64,000 bases of DNA, taken from the NCBI RefSeq assembly GCF_000350225.1, contig NW_005179128.1:84153-148152 (forward strand), written 5' to 3'. Position 1 is the first letter of the stretch; every line of letters starts with the position of its first letter. Source of the DNA: Chondrus crispus (lineage: Eukaryota; Rhodophyta; Florideophyceae; Gigartinales; Gigartinaceae). The position numbers and the translations under genes were made by a program. Below are positions 31,081 through 43,459 of the stretch, one piece after another. The notes under the pieces were generated by a model that saw only the letters and a program-made list of their open reading frames with translations, made no database searches and had not been told where the DNA came from.

Positions 31081-34000
31081 TCACATGCTTTTACTGGACA
31101 CTGCAAGCCCCAGAAGTTCTACAAACTTCTGGAATAGAATTCGCCCAAGTGCTTTGGTTAAGATATCGGCAGGCATCGAAGTGGTCGGACAATGCGACAA
31201 ATACACAATGTTTCTCTTAATAGCATCTCGTACGTAGTGGTATTTTACATCAACATGTTTGTTGCGACGGTTGATCGATTCATTCTGTGCAAACGAAATC
31301 GTCCCTGCATTGTCACACCCCATCATGATCGTGGGATCAGAATCAAGTCCGAGGACATCAGCAACAACTTGACGCAACCAGGTCGCCTCCTTACACGCTT
31401 CACATAGTGCAATGTACTCAGCTTCACACGTCGAAGTCGCAACCACAGTCTGTTTCCGGGAACTCCAACTGATAGCTCCACCACAGAACTTGAAAACATA
31501 TCCGCTGGTCGACTTGCGAGAGTCTGAACAACCGGCCCAGTCAGCATCACTGAAACCGAGCAACTCCGGCGATTTGGATTTATTGTCAAACACGATTCCT
31601 AAGTTTCGAGTCCCTTGCACGTATCGCATTACTCGTTTTACACCTGCCCAGTGTGACTCACATGGGTTGGCAGAATGTTGGGAAAGCTTTCCAATGGCGT
31701 ATGCCAAGTCTGGACGAGTGCCAACCATCAAGTACATAAGGCAACCGACTGCCTCACGATACGGTGCCTTTGTTTCGGAGTCGTTTTCGATAGAATTCGT
31801 GGTTTTGCGACCTTGTTCCATTGGAGTCAGAGAAGGGTTACAAGTCGACATTTTAAAACGGTCAAGCACATTTAATGCATACTAAGTTTGAGTGAGACTC
31901 AATGTCTTGATAGTGCGATCTCTTTGAATCTCAAGACCAATGCAGACTTTTGCCTCACTAAGGTCTTTCATCTCAAACCGTTTGTTAAGCTCCCCCTTCA
32001 TCCATTTGATGGCATGGATATCACTACCAGCGAGTAACAAGTCATCGACATAAAGTGCAATTAGCATGATAGTGTTACCAATGCGTTTAATGTAGAGGCA
32101 CGGATCACTACGTGAAGTCTCAAATCCCAATTCACCGAGTAAGAAATCATCCACTTTGGTATGCCATTGACGAGGTGCTTGTTTAAGACCGTAAAGTGCT
32201 TTCAAAAGTTTACACACATGATCACTTTTGCTTTTGTCAACGCAGCCTTCGGGTTGCTCCATGTAGATGTCTTCATCCAAGTCGCCGTTCAAAAACGCAG
32301 TCACGACATCCATCTGATGAAGTTCAAGGTCGTAATGAGCAACTAAGGCAAGAAGTAGACGAATAGTGGTAAACTTTATGACAGGGGCATATGTCTCAGT
32401 ATAGTCAAGACCCTGCACTTGCTGGAATCCACGGGCAACAAGTCTGGCTTTTGCACTTTCAACTATATTGCCATTTGCATCAGGCAGCTGCTTGACATTG
32501 AAAACCCATCGAGATGTCAAGATGTTTGACGCCTCAGATCGAGGAACAAGTTTCCAAGTCCGATTCTTGGTCTGCGAGGCAAGTTCTTTGTCAATGCCGG
32601 TCTGCCAGAATGCAGCTCTAGGACCGTGGGTTGCTTGTTTGAAAGTCTTGGGACCTTCAATAGCGACATGCGCATGTGAAAGAAGAGCAGCTGCAAAGTT
32701 GCTCCTCCACCATGATCCGGGAGGTCTACTGATTCGAGACGATCTTCGTACAGCTGGAGTCGGAGTTGGAGGGGTGACATTCGGAGTTTCGACGGGAGGT
32801 GATACATCATCTTCATCATTCTCACCTACAGAGTGAGTGTCCTCGTTTTCAATAACCTCCCCTGAAATTTCATCCTCTTCCGACCCAACCTCATTAGCAT
32901 TTGGGGTAGCGGCTTCATTCTCATTGTCGCCACCGAGCAATACAACGCCAACGTCAGAGCTGATTGAATCTTTTTTATGTGCAGGAATGTCATGCATCCC
33001 ACATGTCGATTCATCAAACTTGGCATCTCGTGAAACAACAACTTTACTCAGCTCTCCGTCCCAAAGTTTGTATGCTTTACTGCATTGCGAATAACCGAGA
33101 AACATCGCTTCACGCGCTCGCAAGTCAAGCTTACGGAGCTCTAATTTCGGTAATGTATACCAACACTTTGACCCAAATACTCGCAAATGGCCAACATTTG
33201 GAGTTGACTTCATCCAAATGTGATGGGGAGTCGTGTTAACTGGCAAAGCCCGTGAAATAACTCGATTGCGTACATATACTGCAGTGGCAAGAGCCTCTGC
33301 CCAGAATCGTTTACTGACCTGTTTATGAGAAAGCATGGAACGGACAAGGTCAATCAAGGTTCGATTTAAACGTTCAGCAACACCGTTTTGTTCAGGTGTG
33401 TACGCAGTGGTGAGCTGGTGCTGTGTACCGTTTGAATCCAAATATGACTTGAATTCTGTCGACAAGTACTCTCCCCCTCGATCAGTGCGAAGCACCTTCA
33501 CTTTGCGACCAGTGTGCGTTTGGGCAAACTGTTCATACAACTTGTATTTTGCAAAGGCCTCAGATTTATTTCGCATCGTGTACACAACAACCCAGTTCGA
33601 GTGATCATCTACAAATGTAATGAAGTATCTCGAACCACCAATGGACTGTACTTCGAGCGGACCGCAAACGTCAGAATGTACCAAGTCAAGACAGTTCTGT
33701 GCTCGAGACGATGATCGCTGTTTCGGGATTACTGATCGCGTTGCTTTGCCGAACACACACGCAGGACAAACGAGAGAGTGATTGTCAGACTTTCGATTCA
33801 TTGCACTGATCACATCGCTTTGACGAACATTGATGCCACTTACCACATTATTGTGAATCATTGATGCGATTCCTTGTACGTTAACATGGGCCATTCGTTC
33901 ATGTAGCATCTGCAAGGTAACTACATGAGCAGAGAAAGTTTCATTCATGACATCAAGTATGAATAAATCCCCAACTTGACTAGCTGTGGCAACTACAGTT

Positions 34001-35178
34001 GGTCCTGTAGTAACGATGCATTTGTCTTTTTCAAATGACACTTGCAAGCCCTTTGAAACGATTTGGCTAACAGACAGAAGCGAGTATCCGAAATCAGGGA
34101 CATGCAAAACGTTGGACAATTTGCAAGGATGTGGACTACCATTGACGTTCAACATGAATTCTACCTCACCACGACCAGCAACATTGGCTCTAGCCTTCGT
34201 GCCCATCTCGACTGATCCAGATTGCATCTGTTCATAAGTAACGAACAAAGAACGATCAAATGTAATGTGGGCACTGCAACCGGAATCCACAAGCCATGAC
34301 CCTGCGTTCACTGCCTTCTTTTCGGGAGAAGAAGTCGAAAGCAGGCATGTAAAGTCGCTTTCAGCAAAGGCAGCAGTAGAAGTTTCATCTCGAGACACGA
34401 ATGCACTTGGCTTCATGCCGGGGTTGCGGGACCGGAACCCGTCTAGCGGTGCTGGTCGGCGCCCATTCACATCCTTGCCCCAGCAACGTGCTGCGGTGTG
34501 TCCATGTCGATTACAGTTCGTACATCTCATATCACGTCGAATAGGCATGCGATTTACAAGTGCAGGTGCGTGGGGTGAAGTAGTAGAAGCGGTCTTCATG
34601 CTCTCTCGTTGTTCCTCTTGCAGCAGACGACTCTTCACAAAATCGAGTCCAAACACTTTATCCTCATTGCCAAGTGCGTCAAGTGCAACAATCAAGTTAT
34701 CGAATCGTGGAGGCAAGCCATTCAACACAGCCATTGCAATTTCTTTATCGTCAATCTCAACACTCATTGACTGCAATCTGGCAGCAAGTTGCTTCACACG
34801 ATTGATGAACACGAGCACTTTCTCGGATGGGAGCATGGATACAGTGTAAAAGTCGCGACGGGCGGCAAGTTTGTTGAGCAAAGTATGACGCTCAAACACA
34901 TTCAGAATTGCTTCCCATGTCTGTTTCGCACTGCTACACCCTCGCACATGTTGCAAGTAGTCATCAGAAAGCGTGAGTCCGATGACTGCCTTTGCTTTCG
35001 CATCACCACGAATCCACTTCCTGCGATCATCTGAGGTCGCATTTTCCGATATATCATCAAAAACGTATTGATCGACATCTCGGAGAGCAAGCAGTAGCTC
35101 GATTTTCTGCTTCCAGATGTAAAAGTTAGATGCGGTCAGCTTCTCGATTCTGACCGATCGAGAGCTTTGGTCATCCAT
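31081..35178 (-). pseudogene. gag-pol: Copia C Gag-Pol, one premature stop
   Basis: From ATG 35178 the frame is open to a TAG at 31884-31882 and then continues in the same frame to the natural stop at 31081, about 1,365 codons in all. Zinc knuckle (CTNCNRHGHTAARC), protease VDSGCSAH, GAG-pre-integrase, integrase, reverse transcriptase with intact YVDD and RNase H with SDADWAG are all present. The stop lies between reverse transcriptase and RNase H, where elements 2 and D read ACTATGTATG and C reads ACTTAGTATG. A two-base AT/TA swap explains it. The upstream reverse transcriptase is complete, but RNase H would not be made without readthrough. It is probably inactive, though only slightly damaged. 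Confidence 0.93.
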
Positions 35179-36372
35179 TTCGCCGAATGGATGTACCCTT
35201 CGAGTATACAAGGTCTTCCGTCCCGGGATCCCAAGCCGTTAACCGATAGTCAACACAATGGCAAGCCCACCCGTATAGGAAGTTTGTAGCGATTACTCGG
35301 AAACGTTCTTGGTGCTTGTTCCCGGCGGAGTGGAACAAGCGTATTCTTCTTAAAAATGCCTTAGGGCGCTACCCCTGTATGTCGGCCAGTGCGGGTCTTT
35401 CGACTGTGAACTAAATCAAACGTGCCACGAGTAAGCACAACAACTTTGCCTGTAGACGAACCAGGACTTTTGGTTACTACCGCGAACGGTCCCTGCAACC
35501 GAAATCGGCTTGTCCAAACTTGATACGGTACTGCCTCAGAGGGTCTCCCACAACACAAGAATGAAACTGCCTTCGTCGTACTCGTGTGATTTGTTCACAA
35601 TCACTCCTTGGGTCACCCTCTTCCGTGCGAACTTAATCAAGGTACGCGACCTTATACACGTATAGTGAGAGGTTCAGTGTTTAGGCACGTATTCTCTTCA
35701 CCCAGGGGACCGAAGTCGTACCTATAGGGCTAATACCGAGAGCGTTACCCACACCGCCGACGCACCTCCCGAAGGCAGAGTGCGGATCGACTAGACCAGT
35801 ACACTGTGATCCTCCCCGAGGATCAGTAATTCGTCTCTCGACGATTCTTGGTCGGACCCTCGCTCAAGTCAGATTTCCAATGGCACCAGCCTTTCACCAA
35901 GAGCGAGGGTATGTTCCACTGAGGATTTGGCAGTGCGTTGGCCACTAGGGACTTTCTTCCTCCCGACTAGCGGAAGGCTCACCCACAGCTCACACAACGA
36001 CTGCCACGACAAAGCAAAAAACTGAGAACTGACGGACCACTGAGGATTTGGCAGTGCGTTGGCCACTAGGGACTTTCTTCCTCCCGACAAGCGGAAGGCT
36101 CACCCACAGCTCACACAACGACTGCCACGACAAAGCTGCAAGACCACAAAGTTGATTTCCAAAAACTGGGAACTGACGGACCACCAAACTGAAAAATCGG
36201 CTGAAACGGTGCTCAAAACGACGGCGAAAACTGAAAAAACTGAAAAACCAAACTCGAAAGCGGAGACTGAAACTGATACCTTCTTCTTCTGCTTGACGAG
36301 CTGAACAAACTGATACTTGAACGACGGCGAAACTCGAACTTGAACCAAAACGAAGACGACGATCAGCGTTGA
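35179..36372 (-). other. Leader of copia C with 121-bp tandem duplication
   Basis: The only complete leader of the element-2 type here. Next to the primer site it is a low-complexity region rich in TTTTCAGTTTT-like units (36160-36370). A 121-bp unit is repeated at about 35916-36157. The remaining part matches the leaders of 2 and D, includes the small basic frame (35361-35558) and ends in the conserved pre-gag block (35226-35274). Confidence 0.7.
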
Positions 36373-36387
36373 ACTGGGCCCATAACC
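36373..36387 (-). other. Primer binding site of copia C
   Basis: On the minus strand GGTTATGGGCCCAGT lies directly after the 5' LTR, the same 15 bases as in element 1. It is complementary to the anticodon arm of initiator-Met tRNA. Confidence 0.85.
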
Positions 36388-37054
36388 TATAGAAAGGTCA
36401 GCGGGGCAGAGGGAAGAAGGATGGTTGAAGGTTGCTGGTGGTTGACGGGAAAAGAAGTTGATGCCATTTTACTCTTGGTCGCCAACTATTGGCGCTACTT
36501 ATACTCTTCGAACTACATACAATACGAGCCATTAGGGCTGGTCACGTGACTCTTGTTCTTGCACTGGTTGATAATCAAGTGACTCTCCCTGTTGCACTCT
36601 CGGTTGATAATCAAGTGACTCTCCTACTTCCACTCTCGGTTGATAATCACATGACTCTCCTTCTTGCACTCTCTCTTGCTAATAATTTGGGACCGTTTGA
36701 GAGTCAATAATATCTGAATGTACTGTACTGTAGATTACAGATTTTACACTACGATTAATAACCACTGTGGCACATACGTCATACGTGTCACACACGTGTC
36801 AAATCGAGAAAAATGAAACATGTTCAGAATGTACTGTAGAGTGCCACGAGGTACATAACTTACACGTGTCAACACCAAAATTGAAACATGCTCGGAAATG
36901 ATAGGAAAGTGCAACTGTGTACAAATATGACACGTGTCCACCTTGAAGACCAAACATCCTGACAATGCTCTTGCAAGCATTTTAGGTTTCGTCGACGTAC
37001 ACGTGTAATATCTGTCAGGCTTGGAGCTTAGCATGTGGTCGAAAATTTCCAACA
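36388..37054 (-). repeat. 5' LTR of copia C
   Basis: 667 bp. On the minus strand it starts TGTTGGAAATTTTCGACC and ends CCTTTCTATA. A 36-bp unit with GGTTGATAATCA and GTGACTC is repeated three times (36566-36670) but is single in the 3' LTR (about 30586). The core promoter TATAAGTA (36503-36496) is followed by AGTAAA 30 nt downstream (36473). Confidence 0.92.
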
Positions 37055-39221
37055 CTCTGCACCACATCTGGATGAATTCTACTCCAAATGTTGGCCATTT
37101 GCGAGTATTTGGGTCAAAGTGTTGGTATACATTACTAAAATTAGAGCTCCGTAAGCTGGACTTGCGAGCGCGTAAAGCGATGTTTCTTGGGTACTCGCAA
37201 TGCAGTAAGGCATACAAACTTTGGGACGGAGAGTTGAATAAAATTGTTGTGTCACGGGATGTCAAGTTTGATGAATCGACATGTGGTATGCATGACATTC
37301 CTGCACACGAAGGTGATTCAATCAACTCTGATGTTGACGTTGTACTGCTCGATGGCGACAATGAGAATACAGCTGATACCCCAAATACGGATGAGGTCGG
37401 TTCTGAAGAGGATGAAGTTTCGGAGGAGGTTCTTGAAGAGGATGGTGCTCATTCTGTAAGTGAGAATGATGAAGATGAAGATGAAGATGATGTACCAACT
37501 GCCGTCGAAACTCCGAATGTCACTCCTCCAACTCCGACTCCAGCTGTGCGAAGATCGTCTCGAGTCAGCAGACCTCCCGGATCATGGTGGAGGAGCAACT
37601 TTGCAGCTGCTCTTCTTTCACATGCGCATGTCGCTATTGAAGGTCCCAAGACTTTCAACCAGGCAACCAACGGTCCTAGAGCTGCATTTTGGCAGACCGG
37701 CATTGACAAAGAACTTGCCTCGCAGACTAAGAATCGGACTTGGAAACTTGTTCCTCGATCTGAGGCGTCAAACATCTTGACATCTAGATGGGTTTTCAAT
37801 GTCAAGCAACTGCCTGATGCAAATGGCAATATAGTTGAAAGTGCAAAAGCCAGACTTGTTGCTCGCGGATTCCAGCAAGTGCAAGGTCTTGACTATACTG
37901 AGACATATGCCCCTGTCATAAAGTTTACCACTATTCGTCTACTTCTTGACTTAGTTGCTCATTACGACCTCGAACTTCATCAGATGGATGTCGTGACTGC
38001 GTTTTTGAACGGCGACTTGGGTGAAGACATCTACATGGAGCAACCCGAAGGGTGCATTGACAAAAGCAAAAGTGACCACGTGTGTAAACTTTTGAAAGCA
38101 CTTTACGGTCTTAAACAAGCACATCGTCAATGGCATGCCAAAGTGGATGATTTCTTAATTGGTGAATTGGGATTCAAGACTTCGCGTAGTGATCCTTGTC
38201 TCTACATGGAAAGATCGGTAACACTATCATGCTGATTGCACTTTATGTCGATGACTTGTTACTCGCCGGTAGTGATATCGATGCCATCAAATGGATGAAG
38301 GGGGAGCTTAATAAACGGTTTGAGATGAAAGACCTTGGTGAAGCAAAAGTCTGCATTGGTCTTGAAATTCAAAGGGATCGGACCGCCAAGACTTTGAGTC
38401 TCACTCAAACTATGTATGCATCAAAAGTGCTTGAGCGTTTTCGAATGTTAACGTGTAACCCCTCTCTGACTCCAATGGAACAAGGTCACACAACCACGAT
38501 TTCAACCGAAAACGACTCCGAAACAAATGTACCGTATCGTGAGGCAGTGGGATCCCTGATGTACTTGATGGTTGGCACTCGTCCAGACTTGGCATATGCG
38601 ATTGGAAAGCTTTCTCAACATTCTGCCAACCCATGTGAGTCACACTGGGCAGGTGTGAAACGGGTAATGCGATACGTGCAAGGGACTCGAAACTTAGGAA
38701 TCGTGTTTGACAATAAATCTAAATCGCCGGAGTTGTTCGGCTTCAGTGATGCTGACTGGGCCGGTTGTTCAGACTCTCGCAAATCGACCAGCGGATATGT
38801 TTTCAAGTTCTGCGGTGGAGCGATCAGTTGGAGTTCCCGGAAACAGACTGTGGTTGCAACTTCGACGTGTGAAGCTGAGTACATTGCACTATGTGAAGCG
38901 TGTAAGGAGGGGACTTGGTTGCGTCAAGTGGTTGCTGATGTTCTTGGACTTGGTTCTGATCCCACGATTGTGATGGGGTGTGACAATGCAGGGACTATTT
39001 CGTATGCACAGAATGAATCGGTCAACCGTCGTAACAAACATGTTGATGTGAAATACCACTATGTACGAGATGCAATTAAGAGAAACGTCATTTCTTTGTC
39101 ACATTGCCCAACCACTTCCATGCCTGCAGATATGCTGACGAAAGCACTTGGGCGAGTTCTGTTCCAGAAGTTTGTAGAACTTCTAGGGCTTGCAGTAGCC
39201 ACTTCTGGTAAAAGCATGTGA
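37055..39221 (+). pseudogene. gag-pol: Element D integrase end, RT and RNase H
   Basis: This resumes D after element C: end of integrase, the acidic linker, reverse transcriptase and RNase H. The frame is open to about 38210. There ACATGGAAAGATCGG replaces a sequence one base longer in element 2, shifting the frame. The rest reads open from 38220 to 39221 with intact YVDD, QTVVATSTCEAEY and TKALG motifs. Unlike element 2, the catalytic Asp pair and the 18 bp near 12807 are present, so the two tandem copies were damaged separately. Confidence 0.92.
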
Positions 39222-39232
39222 TCGAGGGGGAG

Positions 39233-40223
39233 TGTTGTAATTCTACGACCACATGCTGATATGCATGACAAACGACGACAGGTATGTTGTAATTCTACGA
39301 CCACATGCTGATATGCATGACACACGACGACAGGTATGACACGTGTAAAATCGAAAACACTCTGCGTGACGAGCTGAGCAAGTTTCATTTTCAACGTGTA
39401 CACGTGTGATTTCTGTACACGGTTGCACTCTACAGTACTTCAGGAGCAAGTTTGGTTTTCAACCTGTACACGTGTGAAATATGTACACGGTTGCGGTGTA
39501 CAGTACAATCTGAGCATGTTTCATTTTCTCCGCCCGACACGTGTATGACCTGGACACATGTCCTCATTACACTGTCAGACGCGTACAGTACGCCTGCAGT
39601 CTTACAGACAAAGTGTGGAACCTTGGTGGCGGGTGCCTGGCACGTGCCAAAGGTTTACAGCGTCCATGGAGTGCAGCACGGGTACAGCAGGACACAAAGA
39701 TACCGTTGCGCGAGTTTTCAATTCGTAAGGCAAAATGTGCACTGTTGTAATTGACAGTGGGCAGGACCTCACGAGAGATTCAGATTCATAAGGCAACGTG
39801 TGCGCTGTAAACAGTCCTTGCAGGATTGATTTGAATTCGTAAGGCAACGTGTGAGCTGTAAACGTGCCTTACGAATTTGTGCCACGCTGGATTTGGAATA
39901 GTAAGGGAATTTGTGCTTTGCTGTGCTTTGTTGTACTGCCTTACTAATTTCTCCGTCATGACAGTGCTAATTCGTAAGGCGGTTTTCTGTTCTGTTTGTT
40001 GGGCCATCGCCAGTTTGGCTGAGTAGCAAGACGGGCACATGTGTTAGAGCCAATACATTTGTAGTATGTGTGTCGTGGTGTTTGGTAGTAGAGTTCTAGA
40101 AGATTGCAGAAGTGTATAAGTTGTCCCAGAAGTTGGCGACTCAAAGTAAATCGGTACCCAATCCTTCAACTTCACCTCATCAACCGTCCTTCGAATCCCC
40201 TTCGCCCCGCTGACCTGCCATTA
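39233..40223 (+). repeat. 3' LTR of copia D (LTR2)
   Basis: 991 bp, nearly identical to 13668-14657, including the 51-bp tandem start and the GTAAGG motif array. It ends CTGCCATTA and is followed directly, without a target duplication, by an inverted piece of LTR1. Confidence 0.92.
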
Positions 40224-41103
40224 CCAACAACGCAAACGTCTTTCATATCACAATCGCCATACGTATCCTTGTTTCTCACCTTACTAGTTTCGCCAAGCAC
40301 TGTCAGATAATTATGGCAAGTTATAACAATGTGCATCCAGACTTTCTACACAACTCACATGAGAATACATGTAAATCACACGAGTACTGTCATGAACTTG
40401 CATCCAACGGCGCACCATGACGAGAGCACAGTGCAACGGCGAGTGCTCACGCAAGACTCGCATACAGCGTGACGCGTACACAGAATAATCGCACAACTGT
40501 ATTCCTCTCGCGAGGAGTACTTGTTGTACTTTTGATTCACATGTACTGTACTCGGACACGCGCAGGATCGCAAACAGTCTGACACTGTAAAACTGTAAAC
40601 CCTCATGTGCATACACCTGGAGGCTTGTACATGTGTACGTACACGAATCCACCTGGCGACGTGTACATGTGTACACGGCATACATGTGTCCCGCCCGGGG
40701 GCCCCATGCAATTACCCATTACAACCATGGCAAGCCACCTGAAACCCCCAAAACAACGTAATTATGGCATATACAGGCCATTTAAAGTACATCACAAGGC
40801 CAATGACGCACACGTGGACAACGCTCGACCAATAGATTTGCAGCATTAGACCTTAGGGCCAATAGATTTGCAGTATTTCCTGTGTAGTCTATAGTGCTAC
40901 GGGCCAAGGTTCCACTTGGCAAAACTATGCAAATTTGCATGACCCTCCGAGAGGCCACTTTCGTCCCCGGAACCCCAAAATCTGGGATTTTACACGTGTC
41001 ATGTCGTGATATGGGTAAGAGCGCCCGGACCGTGCAGTCATGTACACGTGTCACTCGATTTTGACCTTTCCAGATAACAGCATGTGGTCGCACATTTTCA
41101 ATA
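40224..41103 (-). repeat. Inverted, truncated LTR1 fragment
   Basis: 880 bp that are the reverse complement of 1174-2053, the first two thirds of the element-1 5' LTR, with few differences. It lacks TATA box and R/U5. Its outer end, TATTGAAAATG read on the minus strand, meets gypsy F gag at 41104. Together with 1174 on, it makes about 40 kb bounded by inverted copies of the same LTR end. Confidence 0.9.
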
Positions 41104-42321
41104 CCCGGCCGTCTGAGACACCGAAGTGTACTGTCTCAAGGCGATGCCGCTTAAAAATTCAGGCAACAGGCGGATCGCCTGCCCCTCGTTCATTTCTTGA
41201 GTATCGAACTCTTGAACTAATTTTGCCAAAAAATCCAACACAAGGACCCCGTCCTCTCCTGTGAACGTGTTGTCCTTCTTCACCTTAGGCGGAATATCTC
41301 TCATAATTTTTCGCACGGCGGTCCGCCGGGAACTTGACAAATATGTCTGCGGGTTCCGCAAGCGGTACGTTCGGTACGAAAGTAACTTCTTGAAGAGGTA
41401 GTTGGTCGGATTCAGCTCCTCCAACTCCTCCCATCGCGGCCCGCGCCGCGTTGCGACATCTTCGGGCTCCGCGTCCTTGTCTCTCCGCGAGGCGGACGAA
41501 GTGACTCCGCCTCGTCTGGAGGAAATTTTCTTGCGTGACGAAATTCCGTTTCCGTCTTCTGAACGGCGTTCGGAATCGCCCGAATGGTTCGACGAACCGC
41601 CGTTACCATCTTCGGAGGGACCAAGCGACTCCGACTGTGAGTCGCGGTTCTCCGGATCGTCACTACAGTGACCCTTGCTTGTACGTCGCTTGTCCTTCTT
41701 CGAGGGCTTCGACTTGGAACTCCGCTGCCGAGCGGGCTTGTCCTTCTTCGACCGACGGTCGCCCTCTCTACCCGAAGGGAGCGGCTCGTCGTCCGATCCT
41801 TGCGGAGCTTGATCCGCGGCCTGCTCAAGGTCCTTGAGACGTTGCGCGGCGCGATCGAATCGGTCATCGATGCTTGCCCTGAATTTTCCTAAGGACTCCA
41901 AGGCTTGATTCGCGTCGCGCCTCGCGTCCTTGACCGAAATTTTCAACGAGGCTAGGACCTCCGGCTCCAGACCGTCGGTCGCCTCACCTCGCTCCTTCTC
42001 GACGAGATCCACTCGAGCCGACAGCTCTCCCAAAACTGTGTGGATCTTGGATGCTTGCAACTCCAGTTGCTTCCGGACGAGGGCTAATTCAGCCTCGAGA
42101 TTTTTCTTCGCTTCTTCGCGAATTTCGCTGCTCATCTTCTCCAACTTCTCGTCGAGGTCAGTCTTGTCGGCGGCTATCCCCGTAGGGGATTCTTGATCTC
42201 CGGGGTCCGTGGCCGTATTGGCCTGGCTCCGGGTGCGAGGACCCCTCGGGATCCTCGACGCTCGTGCCGATCCGGCTCTGCTCGCCCCGGGACCGACGTC
42301 CCCGGGTACGCTTGTTGACAT
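41104..42321 (-). pseudogene. gag: Gypsy F gag, N-terminal part
   Basis: From ATG 42321 on the minus strand about 405 codons are open. A disordered start is followed by a long charged helical segment (about residues 55-160, with EKLEKMSSEIREEAKK), a Ser/Lys/Arg-rich linker with many SDD and RRS groups, and the beginning of the capsid (LLSYRTYRLRNPQTYL, QEMNEGQAIRLL). The gene is cut at 41104 by the inverted LTR1 fragment, and no continuation exists in the window. G (57332-58620) is the same gene in another copy. The retained part shows no frameshift, so the copy was fairly intact before truncation. Confidence 0.85.
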
Positions 42322-42499
42322 CGCTCGTACGAGCGGACCTACGCAGCAAAGAGGTTACAAACAGAAAGAAAATAAAAAAGAGTCCGTTCCCAGACCACTT
42401 TTGTAGTGCGTCTCCAGACCGGGACTGTCGTTGACACAATTCTAGGTCGGGTTTGCTGTAGCAAAATTCTAGGTCGAGTCTCCTGCACAGTAAACAAAA

Positions 42500-42517
42500 T
42501 TCTAGGTCGGGAGACCA
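42500..42517 (-). other. Primer binding site of gypsy F
   Basis: On the minus strand TGGTCTCCCGACCTAGAA, identical to the site of gypsy E. It lies four nt from the LTR. Confidence 0.7.
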
Positions 42518-42521
42518 CTTT

Positions 42522-43459
42522 TGTAGTGCAATGCGCCTGTTAGGCAGAGACCAAGGTCCGACGGTCCAACACAAACAACAGCAACAAAAACAACAACTGC
42601 CAACGGCACAGCGCTACGGAGTGTTCGAAGCTCCCTGTCCTCTTTAAGCGGGTTTGCGGCCCGCAGTAGCTCGGATCTCTGATAGGGGGGGGGCAAAGAG
42701 AAGGCCCCAGCCCGGGATCGGTAAATGGTGGTAGAGACTTGTAAAGGGGATTGCTCGACGAGTTCGGAGGGGTGTTTAGGTAAACCTGGTCCGATGGGTC
42801 GTAAATCCAATGCTCGAAGAGCGCCTGTACACCTTATACCCTTGATAAGGTCTTCGACGGGGACGTCGCAACGTAGCCCGTCGGGAAAGAAGAAAACGTA
42901 GCAGCGCTACACCGTCGTACTACCCGATGGCAAAGTGCCAACAACGGATCGGTCGCAACCAGATTCCGATGGAACCAACACTGAGAAAAGCACCACTGGT
43001 GCACCAACACAAAAGCCCGATGGCAAATGACGTCACGTTGCGGATCGCAATCCTACAAGGTGGGACCAACTCAAGATTAAGGGAAATTAGGATAGGGAAA
43101 TAAAGGAAAATTGATAAGGGAAAAGGGGACCCCGAGCGATAGAGGATGCCGTAGGCTTAGGTAAGAGGGAGCGTCTTGATAGAGACGGACTTCGACCAAG
43201 GCGACATTCAACTCCGGCAACTCGGGTTACCTTTACTGACTTGGTCGTCAGAGGGCTAAGGTATATATCGCCCCGCCGGAGCCACTACATTAGCTCTCGG
43301 CGCTAGATCCTAGATCTAATCTAATGTTAAATAACTAATATGCAACTAATTAAAACTAATAATTAAAATAATAAAGTGAAATGATTTCCACTTTTGCTTG
43401 CCATACCCCATCATTTTCATTTCTTTTCACTCCCCTTTTCAGGTGCGTATTGCACTACA
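42522..43459 (-). repeat. 5' LTR of gypsy F
   Basis: 938 bp with 11-bp terminal inverted repeats TGTAGTGCAAT/ATTGCACTACA. On the minus strand the TATATA box (43267) is followed by AGTAAA (43237), 30 nt apart. It closely resembles the LTR of G (58713-59761). The right flank (GCAACTCCGCC) is not a polypurine tract, so 43459/43460 is an insertion edge rather than the 3' end of G. Confidence 0.88.

Larger units (their letters stand above)
30337..37054 (-). mobile_element. Copia element C, complete, one stop codon
   Basis: A 6,718-bp minus-strand element: 5' LTR 36388-37054, primer site 36373-36387, leader, gag-pol 35178-31081, polypurine tract, 3' LTR 30337-31069. It sits in the integrase part of D. 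The target duplication is CTCCG at 30332-30336 and CTCTG at 37055-37059, differing by one base; the empty site in element 2 (near 11492) reads CTCCG. Internal sequence is close to elements 2 and D, but the LTR is of a third type. Confidence 0.93.
14658..40223 (+). mobile_element. Copia element D, split by two nested insertions
   Basis: The pieces 14658-16026, 29012-30336 and 37055-40223 join in order into one copia element almost identical to element 2. Leader and gag start are at 14658-16026, gag end to integrase at 29012-30336, integrase to RNase H and LTR2 at 37055-40223. Gypsy E interrupts gag and copia C interrupts integrase. D shares LTR2 with element 2 and has no primer site: the leader starts with CCGATACCCTCGC, a position about 475 nt into the leader of C. 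Elements 2 and D therefore form an LTR-internal-LTR-internal-LTR array. Confidence 0.85.

Noticed and set aside
42522..43459. LTR of F read as the missing 3' LTR of G (tandem array)
   Set aside because: The flank at 43460 is not a polypurine tract and does not match the downstream region of the family seen in H, so it is an insertion edge.
1..43459. Left gag fragment (1-1170) and F gag as two halves of one gypsy element split by the copia block
   Set aside because: The left fragment belongs to the E family and F to a different gag family; the amino acid sequences do not join.
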